A DNA stretch of 64,000 nucleotides from Lepas anatifera (Eukaryota; Arthropoda; Thecostraca; Lepadidae): the NCBI GenBank assembly GCA_034440635.1, contig JAOTON010001596.1, forward strand, positions 651,501 to 715,500. The letters are read 5' to 3'. Positions 48,591 to 60,424 of the stretch are shown here, in pieces. How positions within the stretch are numbered: the stretch's first letter is position 1; the number at the start of each line of letters is the position of its first letter. Both the position numbers and the translations under genes were made by a program. Under the pieces are notes generated by a model, which saw only the letters and a program-made list of their open reading frames with translations, was not told the DNA's origin and ran no database searches.

Positions 48591-48769
48591 GGAAAAATAG
48601 ACTTAACGTAGAAATTGAACAATATGTTTTAAATGAATTAATGATTCGTTCTTTCTCTTCACTGGACGACACATTTTATATACCCAATTTGTTAGAATTG
48701 TTAAAATCATTACGGAATTTGAAATTGTTTGGTGTTGTAATTTATTTTAGACTACCTATGAGGGAATGA

Positions 48770-48945
48770 GGTGGCTTAGTGGATAGCACCCTTGTCTTCT
48801 AAGCCACCGGTCCCGGGTTCAAGTCCCGGCGGAGCCTCTGAATAAGTCGATCTGATCCCCAAAATCCCTTCCAACAGGGTGAGAGTTGGCGACGCCGTAT
48901 GACCCTGGCAGTTGGTGCGTTGTTAAACCCCAACAATTATAAGAC
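48770..48945 (+). mobile_element. tRNA-derived SINE, best-preserved copy
   Basis: A box GTGGCTTAGTGGATAGCACC and B box GGGTTCAAGTCCCGGCGG are clear. The body (AATCCCTTCCAACAGGGTGA) and the tail GTTGTTAAACCCCAACAATT are shared by other copies. Confidence 0.88.
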
Positions 48946-49102
48946 TACCTATGACAATCTTAATTAAAAAAGAGATTTGAAAAATGGCCAATTTTTTATA
49001 AATTTTCAAATTTCTGATCAAATGTTTATTTCATGCACAGATTTTGAGAGAAAATGTCAAAGAACATATCAATACAAACTTTGAAAGCAATCGGTCCAAC
49101 GA

Positions 49103-50165
49103 TGTTACTCGTGTATCCGGTGTGGTTGGTGGGTACGTTCCCGGTCCGATGGTTTTGCTCGTGTATCCGGCGTGGGTGGTTGGTACGATCCCGGTCCGAT
49201 GGTTCTGATGGTGTATCCGGTCTTTGTGGTGGGTACGTTCCCGGTCCGACGGTTTTGCTCGTGTATCCGGTGTGGGTGGTGGGTACGGCCGTGGTCCGAC
49301 GGTTTTGCTCGTGTATCCGGTGTGGGTGGTGGGTACGGCCGTGGTCCGATGGTTTTGCTCGTGTATCTGGTGTGGGTAGTGGGTACGGTCCCGGTCCAAT
49401 GGTTTTGATCGTGTATCCGGTCTTTGTGGTGGGTACGGCCCCGGTCCAATGGTTTTGCTCGTGTATCTGGTGTGGGTGGTGGGTAAGGTCCCGGTCCGAT
49501 GGATTTTCTCGTGTATCTGGTGTGGGTGGTGGATACGGTCGTTGTCCGATGTATTTGCTCGTGTATCCGGCGTGGGTGGTGGGTAAGGTCCCAGTCCGAT
49601 GGTTTTGCTCGTGTATCCGGTTTGGGTGGTGGGTACGGTCCCAGTCCGATGGTTTTGCTCGTGTATCCGGTTTGGGTGGTGGGTACGGTCCCGGTCCAAT
49701 GGTTTTGCTCGTGCATCCGGTCTGGGTGGTGGGTACGGTCGGGGTCCGATGGTTTTGCTCGTGTATCCGGTCTGGGTGGTGGGTACGGTCGGGGTCCGAT
49801 GGTTTTGCTCGTGTATCCGGTGTGGGTGGTGGGTACGGTCGGAATCCGATGGTTTTGCTCGTGTATCCGGTGTGGGTGGTGGGTACGGTCCCGGTCCGAT
49901 GGTTCTGCACGTGTATCCGGTATGGTTGGTGATTACGGTCCCGGTCCGATGGTTTTGCTCATGTATCCGGCGTGGGTGGTTGGTACGTTCCCGGTCTGAC
50001 GGTTTTGCTCGTGTATCCGGTGTGGTTGGTGGGTACGGTCCCGGTCCGATGGTTTTGCTCGTGTATTCGGCGTGGGTGGTTGGTACGGTCCCGGTCTGAG
50101 GGCTTTGCTCGTGTATCCGGCGTGGGTGGTGGGTACGGTCCCGGTCTGACGGTTTTGCTCGAGTA
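49103..50165. repeat. 50-bp minisatellite, about 21 units
   Basis: The unit contains CGTGTATCCGGTGTGGGTGG, then TGGGTACGGTCCCGGTCCGA and TGGTTTTGCT. Copies differ at scattered positions. It lacks stops in several frames of both strands, producing spurious open frames up to 380 codons. Confidence 0.95.
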
Positions 50166-50765
50166 CCCGTCACGGGCGGAGGTGCTTTTGTCCGGCGGTA
50201 CAGACCATCCAGGCATTCAGTGAGTGTTTTTCAGTGAGTGCTAATAGTCCTGTACTATGGTCTCTGTCAGCAGGCATCGGACGCTGTGTGATTTTTGGTT
50301 CTTTACACTGCTCTGGTTGGAGGCTATGTTTACGCTGATAGCTGTTTCGCCCGTCCAGTACCGACTACGCTGGTTATTGTGAGTGTTATTGAAAACAGCG
50401 GCATGAAATTGAAAGAAGTAACATGCAAATGCCGCAAGCGTTCCGAGCTGGGACCAGATACCCAAGAGGTTTGACCATAACGGTGCCATATCAAACTGTG
50501 ATATCCATTACCTTCGGATGAATAATGCTAATAGCCGGGCCATGAAAGTCCGGGCGGGGCACCTATCGACAAAACTTTTCCGCGGTGCGATTGGTTCCAT
50601 GGTAGTCAAGAGACAACCATGGAAGGAAGCGATCCGCCCAAGGCTGATAGATGCCTTCAGTCAGCGTGGGGCCTATAGGCGTGCAGCTGGGGAACCAAGT
50701 AAAACCATACATGTAATGATAGAATACGACCTAACGGTCCTGCTAATTTAGCTTAAATAAAGTTG
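50166..50765. other. intergenic, unassigned
   Basis: Ordinary-composition sequence; no gene recognised. Confidence 0.5.
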
Positions 50766-51439
50766 TTAACCCATATATGCCGAACTTTTTCCTTTTCGAG
50801 TTTTGTTTTCTCAGTCTAGGGGGAAGTTCAGATTGGCAAAAATAACGTGAAAACCAAAAATATAAGAAATTCTTCCCAAAGGAAGCCCGCTGTGCACCCG
50901 GGTCATAAATGACCCAACCGGCAGAAGTGTAGTCAAAAAGTCAAGGAACGGATTACGACGGCGGCACAACTTCTCTCCTGATTTTCTGAATTTAGTTGAT
51001 ACAAATAGGCACTGTGAAACGTGTCGCATATTTTAGATCTGAAACGATCAGCAATGTAGGATTGATTTACAAAAAAAAACACACACAGACACCAGCACTT
51101 CCACCATTCACTGTTGCGCACGGAAACGAGCGTCACACCGCGAACCTCTTGCTGTCTGGCTGCTTTCATTATGCCTTGTGGTTGATAACTTTTGGTGACC
51201 TGTTGAGTTGATCTAACCTTTCAGAACGGATCAGACCGGTCCAGCCTGGAGCTGTCAGCCAGGATGGGGTATTTCGAGTGCTTGTCGAGCGTGTCTCGCC
51301 TCATCGAATGACTAACCAGCTCATTGCCGAGATCAGGATCAGCCTTCCAGTGTAGCTTGGACAAGGCATGTCTACACACCCGGATAGAGGCATAATTCCT
51401 AAGAATTTCAGCAGCTCACCGGCTCTCGTGCTCCACTCA

Positions 51440-51608
51440 CGAGGGGCCTGGGGGTCACATCTGTATGTGCAGGGTTTTGTGGGTTCAAGCCCACCAAGAA
51501 GCAGGGTTTGTCGCCCTGCCCTATCTCAAGTATAGCTAATTCCCCTGCCCCTTCCTATGTCATATGACCTCAGCAATTGGTGGGTTGTTAAACCACAAAC
51601 CAATTATT
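51440..51608 (+). mobile_element. SINE inside the piggyBac-like element
   Basis: A B-box-like GGGTTCAAGCCCACC, a body ending ATATGACCTCAGCAATTGGT and the tail GGGTTGTTAAACCACAAACC match the SINE family at 48770. Confidence 0.65.
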
Positions 51609-51947
51609 CCACCCCCAAACATTGCGATGAGCGGCGTACAACTCGGTTTGCCAAACGACCAGGTCAAGGAATTCGTCATTGACGAAGAGCCTGAATAAGT
51701 TGTACGCAGAATGGTTATGCCCCTTCATGTTGGTCTCACTGTTGGGAAGATAATGGTGGGAGATATTTGAGGTTCTTCACAGTTCTGTCAGTCCAGAGAC
51801 GTCGCCGCATCTTACTTTTCTTTCCTTTTGTTTCCGGAGGTTATCTAGTGACGCCAGGGACCCTCTATCCCCGTCTCCATCGCCACCCTAAAAATTTCGT
51901 CATTTGATCTCATCAGCTCGACATCAGGCGCCAGGATAAGGCTAAGA

Positions 51948-52145
51948 ACATAGGCAGATCCAGGATACCAATGGGGGGCACCTTTCTGGAGGCGCCACCT
52001 TTCGCCGGCAAAACCTGTCAGGTGGGTGCCAAATCCTAAATGTGGTCGCCGATTTTCGCATCATGGGCGCCATCGAACTTTCAGGGGGCGCCGAGGGTTG
52101 ATGGGGGCATCTAACCCCTTCGCCCCCTTCTGAATCGGCCTATTC
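51948..52145. mobile_element. short TIR element (GGCGGATCCAGG type)
   Basis: Starts AGGCAGATCCAGGATACC and ends TCTGAATCGGCCT. The interior shares GGGGGCACCTTTC and TTTCAGGGGGCGCC with 29147-29336. Nested in the piggyBac-like element. Confidence 0.55.
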
Positions 52146-52337
52146 CTAGGTAAGTGATGCGGCATACCCTTTGTTGCGTCACTCATCTGAATCAGCGCCT
52201 GACTTTGCACATGGATTTTCAGATGGTTGAAACATACATAGTTATTCCGTCCTCGGTTTCCTCCCGATCCTCCGCTTCAAGGATGTCCAAAGTGTCATTA
52301 GCAGTCAATCTGAAGCATAGAAAACAAAATTAAACTC

Positions 52338-52524
52338 AAAAGGCTGATTCAGGGGGGGGGACAAGGGGGCCAACCAAAGCTTAAAATGGTATATGTTGGC
52401 GCCCTAAAAACCCCAATTTTGGCCGTTTTCTTTCAAATACCATGTTTTTGTCGATATTTTTGATTTAGCCCCCCTAAAAATTGGTTTGGCCCCTCCAAAA
52501 TATGCTCCTGGATCCGCCAATGAT
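52338..52524. mobile_element. short TIR element (GGCGGATCCAGG type)
   Basis: The right end TGCTCCTGGATCCGCCAATG is the family terminus inverted; the left end CTGATTCAGGGGGGGG is degenerate. Nested in the piggyBac-like element. Confidence 0.55.
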
Positions 52525-53046
52525 TGTATGTGCATGTACCTACGTGTGATATAGAGTGTTTGCGATACTGAAAGTCATTAAAAACGAACGGCAACGTTGG
52601 AACAAAATCACAATTCTTCATCACAGCGTGCACACATTTGCCGAGTGGTTCATTTATGACCCAGACAGATTCAACTTCAAAAATAAGCGCAATGCACCTC
52701 TATTGACATTATTATGAAAGCATCAACGGCCAAAGCAATAATTCTGAAGGGTAAATAATAAGAAACAGTAACTATAAATGCATTTTAAACATAAGTTAGC
52801 TTGCCTGTTATCTCTCCGCGCCATGACAGAGATCCGAGCCGACAACACCTGCTCCTGTAAAGACGCTCTGAGCGAAGCTGGCAAGTTCAGTGATCGTGTT
52901 TACGGTCTAATTTGACGGCAAAATGTCCAATAGTTTCAGTGAAGTTCATTTACACGCACTCAACCACTTAATGGTACTTCTGTAAGAAGAAACATTTGCT
53001 GAGTATTTTTGGGTCATTTATGACCCAACCGGCATATATGAGTTAA

Positions 53047-55950
53047 TTTATAAGTGTTATATTTCGAGCTCGGTCCTTTATGATATCACGAATCTAAAAT
53101 GAGGTTCATGCACAGACACATTTCATAAATTCGAAGATAATATCAGATGCTTGCAAATACTTGCTTTCTTTATATCAGATGCTTGTAATATACCAAACAC
53201 TGGGAGACATTATGATGGTGAACAGCTTAACAATTATACATTAATTTCCTACTCATTCTAAACCAGAGGTCAAATACAAGTTAGACTAGCAATTACTACC
53301 GAAAATAAAAGTTAAGGGTACACAGTTAACACACCTTCTTCTCTATTCCTCTTAAGGAATAGAACAGAATAGAAAAATATTATTCTAGTATTCTATTCTA
53401 TTCCGCTTTTTTCAATAACTCTCACTATACCTGGCGCATTCGGTCATGTTCAGGCGAAAAAGAACTATCAGCGTGAACAAGAAAATTAGAGTGGAGTGGA
53501 AATATGAAACTCTCTGAAACTATGGAAGTATGAGACTCAGTTCTGGTAATGATTTACTGATGTCACCAACGTTGCTGATGAGCTTGCAGACTTTCCGAAT
53601 TTTGTATTTGTATAAAAAGAGCCAACACATAATCGGAAATTCCTGCCAACACTGAATAAGGTATGAGTCTGAAAGGAACTATAAAAGTAATTGGGACTTT
53701 TGTATAAAAAAAGTTGTATCAACAGGGTGCGGCCATAGTGCCTCGATGCAACTCGGAAAATATGATGGGCTAAACGTCCATACGAAAATAAAAAGGTATT
53801 CTTAAGTGCTCTGTGGGTTTTATTGTGAAGGCGAAGAGGCGAACCGTTGCTTCATATACACAGACGTAGGAGATTCAGCAATTGTACAGGCAAGTTGCAT
53901 TTTCAGTCAATTTAATTTCATCCAACGAGGAAGATCTATTTTCGGTAAAACTTTACGAATCTGGATATATTTTCTATCGCTGCTCAGACTTTCATCCATT
54001 GAAAGCCAAAATGTTTGCTTTCTTGAGATTTATTGATGTAAATACTTGCTTACTTTATTATTGACAGTACCTTTTACTTATAGTTTTTTCCAGGAAAGTG
54101 ATCAATTTTCTTGAGTCGCTTTCGAATTTTGAAGATTTATCAAAGCTGTTTGATAAGACGTTTAAGAGCCTGCCTCTTCAAATCCTCGAATAAAATGGAG
54201 AAAATAGACTGTGATCATATTTTTGGGCCCAGCCTTTGGTCAGAATCCTCAAAATACCAGTAAAACGCCATGTGAGCGAAACAGAACGGGCATCTAACAC
54301 TCAAAAATCGAGAGTAGAATTGTAATGAACTAATCTCTCATGCGGTAGACCCTTTATGACGTGGTATTCCAATTTTTGCAGGGTACTGGCAACGCTGAAG
54401 CTGTTCCGCTGGTCAAAATGTGGTTTTGCTGCATGACCACAGCATATTCCAATAGGTCCCCAGCACGGCGAAAATTTGACCTTTATGACCTCGTTTGACC
54501 GTGACCTAGGTAAATAAAATTTGGATATCATTTAGATCACCACAGCTTCCACCCACCCCTTACCTGGAGTTTTTTTACGCCGCTTAGTTTTTGGGATCTT
54601 AGGGTCCTACCAGCCCCCCTCTAGTGCGCGGTAGTGCCAGACCAGTGCGATGTGTTGATGCTGAATGCGCGTGCCCACGCGATGTAGTATCCAACTCATA
54701 GCAAACGTTCGTAAGAACAGTTCAATGCGAAATGCACCTTACAGAATTTGATTGGGTTATCATGGTACATCCTTGATATTTCCCCCTAGATTTAATAGTT
54801 TCATTATCGAAGGGGAGCGCACGTGCGCACGTGAGGCATGGCTCTAGTGCTAACCGGCACAGTCCAGTTATTTTATTGTGCAAATCTGTATACCAAGTTC
54901 CAGTCTAATCGGGCCAGCAGATTTTGAGATAGCGAAGGGGGTGGGTACGGGGCGAAGTACCTTAAATGTAACCAATGTTATCTTACTTTTAGATCAGCCC
55001 GAATATATGCTGTAAATTTCATTACTGTGGTATTAATAGTTTCTGAATTATCCTACGGGGGAAATCTGCTCAGCCCTTTCTCGTGCACCTGTGTGCGAAC
55101 CTCTTAATTTAGGATTAAATTTACCGTCACCTTTTAAAACCCTAGCATTGTTGCTTCCAGGACACCAGGTTTGGGCCTATTTAGATAAGCAAAAACCGAG
55201 TTATGACGCAAGAAGTGGCGGAAATTGGATGATTTGACATGCCTCTGCTTTTGCACATGCCACGAGCGTCATTAGTACCTCACCCAACCCTGGTGTGTTC
55301 AAGGTATGTTGCACCCTTTCGGAGATATAGGCTTTTCGCTAGCGTGATGGCCGTGTCGCTCATACGTGAGATTTTGTCCTGATGTTCGTTGAGAGCTCGC
55401 AGGCGCTGCGTGTCGGCTCGGTAACAATCGGTGAAAACATACATTCCTGGTCACACTGTGAGCCAAGACCTCGATTTGAGTACCTTAAAGGCCTGTTCAC
55501 AGCGTTTCCGCAGGCCGAAAATCGCGTGCGATGGCTATTCAAATGCGTGGTGAAACGGTCGCATGGCTCGCATTCCATTTTCCGCAGAGAGCGTCATTTC
55601 AGATCATCGAAACGCATATGCTTTTTGCCTTTCTGTACTGTCTGGAAGTGACTTGTGCTAGATGTTTGTTTTCATTGATTTAAAATAACTGGTGTTGGCA
55701 TAACCTGCAATAAAATTCCTTAAATGAATTTGATCTCATATACAGATAAACAGTAGTTGCACTTTACATTTATTTAAAAAGAACGAGGGAAAGTTTTTTT
55801 CTGGTAGCGCCTTATGATAAAACATAGCAGAGTAACGGAGTAGCGAAAAGTGGTTTCGAGATTTTGAAAAAAGTAGTGCTAGTAGCAATGACATTTTCAA
55901 CCACCAAGGTGGCGGAAGTAGCGCCAGCAGCTTAAAAATTTGGGTTGTGA
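53047..55950. other. intergenic, mostly unassigned
   Basis: AT-rich. Contains an imperfect AT-rich inverted repeat at 53350-53402 (GGAATAGAACAGAATAG and its complement), a solitary B-type end at about 54470-54660 and an AGTAGCG-type repeat fragment at about 55800-55935. No gene recognised. Confidence 0.5.
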
Positions 55951-55953
55951 CCA

Positions 55954-56119
55954 GTGGCGGATCCAGGACTTCATTTCGAGGGAGGGGGACTAGTGGTCTT
56001 GAGCCTCCCACATCATTGCCTTGGACTAGCCTTCGGCTGTGCATTTATTATTAGTCACTCCAATATCGGGGGGGGGCTTGAGACCCCTCTGCTCCCTTAC
56101 CTTGTATCCGCCACTGGCA
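55954..56119. mobile_element. short TIR element with clear ends
   Basis: CCAGTGGCGGATCCAGGACT at the left and CTTGTATCCGCCACTGGC at the right are inverted copies. About 165 bp, non-coding. The best-preserved copy of this terminal sequence in the window. Confidence 0.7.
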
Positions 56120-58020
56120 GTGGCGTCCACCTCTTCTCACTTGCGACGACGACATTGTTAGTAAAAAACATCGGTATGCCTGCCAAAAATTGGTTCATAT
56201 AGCACTTCAATCGGGCTAAAATACTTATCCTGCTGTACGCGATAGTTTCCTTCAAAGCAGAGCATTTAGTTAACTTAATTTCCTCTTCGCGTAAGAAATT
56301 GAGAGAATGGACAACTTCCACACTCACCTTCAGTCTCCGACTAGGGCCGATGCGGGCTATTTCCAGACAAACTCGTAGTTTCAATATCTTTCTCAGTATT
56401 ATGGTAGGACTGTTGCATTGGTATAGTTCGGTACGGGATGGGTCTTTTTCAGATATTGTCGATATTGTTTGCTGATCCTGTTCATGCAAAACCTTAACTA
56501 GCGCCGTTATTGCCCCTGTTAACCCATGTCTGTAATCACAAATCACTGAATAACCACTGCACCCCGAGGTGCGCCGACTGAGTCCACCTCGCCAGCTGGT
56601 CCGTGCACCCTGCCATCACCGCCCTCGCTAATGCGCTGTCGACGTCGACGCCCCCGGCGGTGCGTCGCTACCGACGCTCGCGTTGGCGCCGCGTGGGGCC
56701 GCAGCCGGCGGCGAAATCTGGGCACCTGCGCTGGATCAATGGTCGCCCATTGTCGCCATAGCACCTGGGAGCGCTACACGGATGACGGCTGGTGTGATAT
56801 ATCGGTGAGGTCACCCTCAGAACCGCGCCACCCATAATGAACCGACGGTGGTTTTTGCAACTCCATGTGGTTGACGCGAGAGGGGAAAATCAAATAGTTC
56901 TAAAATGTCTTCGCTGTACTCTTTCAGCTTTTGTAACAAACTTCTGCGTAGCAAATATCTACCCTGAGCCCTGCTATTGTATTGTATTTTACCTCGTGGT
57001 ACTCATCCATGAACAGAATGGTTATTATTGAGCCCGTGTCAAAAGCATCAAGGGAAGTTAACAAGGAAAAAACACAACATCCTGGCGTACATACTCATCT
57101 CGCATACACATATCTGAACGGTGGAACATTGCAAATGGTTTTTGAGTAAGCGTTTGAATTTAATAAGTGTGCTGCTGCGAATACTGACTGGTAGAGAGTT
57201 GAATGCTGCTGTCGCGCGATATACTGCGTGACATCTGCGTTTTTTCTTCGTGGTGTGAGAACCAAGCTCTATTCCCGATGTTAGTTCAAAGAAGGAGCGG
57301 AGCAAAACATATTTGTTATTCGAGAGGTTTCAGCAGGATCATTAGTGAAGAAATGAGTACTAGACCATGTGTCCAATTAGTAAGCTTACTTTAAGCGGGA
57401 CAATGTCTCCAGGAGAAGTGGCCAAGAGGCTCACTCCTCATCTGAAACTTTGGTTCTTTCTGCAGATTTGAGAAAAGTTGAACAAATGGTCGGGAGCATT
57501 AGCCCAGGAAACAAGGCGCACAGGCCTGGATATGTTTCTGTAGGAAGTGCAGAAACAAACTGAAACATCGCTGGAAGCGCCCCACCGATTTTTACTTTTT
57601 GCAGTGTTAGAACCATATTCATTGGCTCATGACGTCACAGAGTAAAAAATAGGTCAAATTATGGGTGAATATGTTCGCGTTTGTGCAAGCCTGGCTCCCA
57701 TTGAAAATGGGGTGGCGGATATTTTTTCTCACTGAGGCCATGACTATTGAATTCAATTGCACTGGCGCATTTCGATACTTTTCGTTGGAGTTTCTTTATT
57801 TGGTTTTGGCTCATAGTTTTCACTACACAATCCAAAAACATGTTTTTGAAATATCGCGAGAACGAGTTTTACAATAATACCACGTCCTTACTAGCTACCT
57901 TTTGTGTTCTATTACACACTACGCATCTTTATACCCCTCTAAAAAATCATTTATATTGATCAAAGGTATAACACTTAAATTGCATAGCTTTCAAAACGCA
58001 AATTGCATAGAACAATAGTA
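56120..58020. other. intergenic; GC-rich island at 56540-56830
   Basis: Mostly AT-rich. A GC-rich patch at 56540-56830 is unlike its surroundings but has no recognisable protein in any frame. Confidence 0.45.
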
Positions 58021-58023
58021 TAA

Positions 58024-58195
58024 TCTGTATCGCAGGATTTGCACAGTGCGAAGGGTCCACCTCTGTATCGCAGTATTTGCACAGAGCGATGGATCCACCT
58101 CTGTATCGCAGTATTTGCACAGAGCGATGGATCCACCTCTGTATCGCAGTATTTGCACAGAGCGATGGATCCACCTCTGTATCGCAGGATTTGCC
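58024..58195. repeat. 38-bp tandem repeat, locus 1
   Basis: Four to five copies of CTGTATCGCAGTATTTGCAC followed by AGAGCGATGGATCCACCT. Confidence 0.9.
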
Positions 58196-58616
58196 ACTGT
58201 ACAAATCTGTACAAGCACAAAATTGACTCGTCTTATCTCCTTGAATCATTTCCATTGACTGCTCCTTCCCGATTGTTGCGGAACCCAGTGGTATTCCATG
58301 TTCCTTATGCCATGGCATGGCACCCTATAGGGTAAATACTGTAAAAGCAAGTATGTTCGTTCGGATACGTAGGCTTTATTATTCTTTCAATAATACCCAT
58401 AGGGAAGCGGAAATTTGGCATTGCTCTGCATATCAGTTCCGTAAGCATGTTATTTTGTACTCTCTCACCACCGTCTAGTCACGCCGACCTGGCGGGTTTC
58501 GAAACGTTTTGATGGTAAACGATATGTCCTTATATCTTATATTTTTATATTTATGTTCGTATTTTTATATATTTTAGTACATTTTCTTTTTGTATATTTT
58601 ATAGTTTTTAAATGTT

Positions 58617-59464
58617 TTAACACGCGCATTGACGGGGGTCTGAGCCACCTTCGCATTGACGGGGGGCGGGTACCCGCCCCCTAAGATCTCGAGAACCACG
58701 GTTGGTAGCGAAAAACGGTAGAGGGCGTTGGGCTTCCCATCCACTTCTCCATCGAAAACATTTGAACCATTTTTTTGTCAGGTCACATTTAAGGTCACGA
58801 GAGGTCAAAACATGCCCGTCATAGGGATAAGATGTAAAATTCAGTTTTTCGGGCATTTCATCTGAACAAGTAAAGATAGAGCAAAACGACTTGAACCATA
58901 TGAATCCTCTTAGCAAGCTGAATCGAATGATATATAATTTGACCTTGCTAGGTCAAATCAAGGATTTGACCTGACCTGAGGTCAGGTCAGGGTCAAATTA
59001 TATAAAATGCATATCATTAGAACCGCAAAGCCCAGGCAAGTCTAATGCAGCTAAAATAAATGCTCTATCACCATCCGTTACTGAGTTATTCCGTAAAAAC
59101 CATTTTTCCCATGTATTTCCAATGGAGAGGTCATGCGTCGTACCTGACCTTAGGTCATCGATATAAAAAATACCGGAACATATTTTAGAGAAATCGGTGG
59201 GGCCATTATGTGATATGAGTTTCAATCGGATAAGTTCACCCTGCTCCGACTTATGCTATCTTAAACTTTTTTTAGGTCGGGTCACTTGACCTGTACTGGT
59301 AACCTGACCTGAGATGACCTAACCTTAAAATTTTCACAGAAGTTGTAAAAATGATGAGGGAAAAGGTATACCAAGTACGGCGGCGCTACGCGCCGCCGTT
59401 TTTCTACTATCTCCGAAAAACCCGAGGGGGCGGGTACCCCGCCCCCCGTCAATGCGCGTGTTAA
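58617..59464 (+). mobile_element. TTAA-flanked element with GGTCA-rich interior (B3)
   Basis: 848 bp with perfectly matching ends (TTAACACGCGCATTGACGGG at both) and TTAA boundaries. The centre (58930-59003) is a large imperfect hairpin beginning TATATAATTTGACC. It contains at least fifteen RGGTCA/TGACCY motifs. Its centre matches B4 in the opposite orientation. The identical ends suggest recent movement. Confidence 0.9.
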
Positions 59465-59756
59465 GATTTTGAACTGTTCCATGTTTTTTTACAAGCTCTT
59501 GGGCTTTTTATACGCTGTGACTTCGGGTAATAGGGGCTTTTTGATGAACACTGACCGATCATTTTTATACTTTTACTTGTATGTGTAAAGATGTGTATGC
59601 GATTATGTAGAACTATGACCTATTTCTCTCACCAAGCAGCGAATGCTAGCTCACATTTTATCGCTTGAATTCATCTGTGAATGGGACTTAATTGAACCCG
59701 TTGATGATTGTTCAATACAAACAAACAAACAAAACAAACACTGTGTAATGGATCTA

Positions 59757-59868
59757 CTTCTGTATTGCAGTATTTGCCACAGTGCGATGGATCCACCTCT
59801 GTATTTCAGTATTTGCCACAGAGCGACGGATCCACCTCTGTATCGCAGGATTTGCACACTGCGATGGA
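59757..59868. repeat. 38-bp tandem repeat, locus 2
   Basis: Three copies of the same unit as 58024-58195 (CTGTATTGCAGTATTTGCCA, then CAGTGCGATGGATCCACCT), slightly diverged. Confidence 0.85.
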
Positions 59869-60424
59869 TCAGGGGAGTAGGAACGGTTTAAAAAGTGGGG
59901 CGGCTTACGTTAGAGGGCACCCATCTCATGAGGGCCCCCGCCCATGGAGACTCATAATTATGAGCAGTTCTAAAGAGCTCGTTTGGTGCCAATAAGACAC
60001 ACAAGCACACCAGGTAAAAATATATGAAAAATTGAAAAATAATATTTTTCCTCTGATATCGAGTTGTATCGTAATGTAATAAGCCATAGTAAAAAGCCCA
60101 AAAATGTTTCTTAACTTTCTACCTATCCCCTTTTTCGAATGAGAAATACAAGTATAAGCTCTTTTGGAGGATTTCAATGATTTTTACCAAAAATATGTTT
60201 CTTTATGTTTCCAGATGTTTAGGTTCTTTTCATCATATCTACAAAATTAAAACATGTTTTTAAAACTGCAAGCAGTGCTTTGATAACAAATGGTCTCACT
60301 TTTGTATGTCCTATTGAGTTTTAATGACTTATTGAATAAAAAACGGGAACATTTATTTAGGATATTACGGATCCCTTCTCTACAGCATGTGCTATCTATT
60401 TAGGTAAAGTGTGGTCGAAATAAA

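Larger units (their letters stand above)
50766..53046. mobile_element. piggyBac-like element (2.3 kb), non-autonomous or decayed
   Basis: TTAA at both ends; terminal repeats TTAACCCATATATGCCG and TTAACTCATATATGCCG (16 of 17). The subterminal palindrome GGGTCATAAATGACCCAACC lies near the left end (about 50903) and next to the right end (about 53011). No transposase frame is intact. The interior holds a SINE-like unit and two short TIR elements. Confidence 0.82.

Noticed and set aside
49026..50173. Open frames of 166-380 codons on both strands
   Set aside because: A 50-bp repeat unit without stops keeps several frames open at once; there is no start context, domain or codon bias.
56540..56837. 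GC-rich Arg-rich open frames
   Set aside because: Different peptides are open in several frames with no domain, so composition alone explains them.
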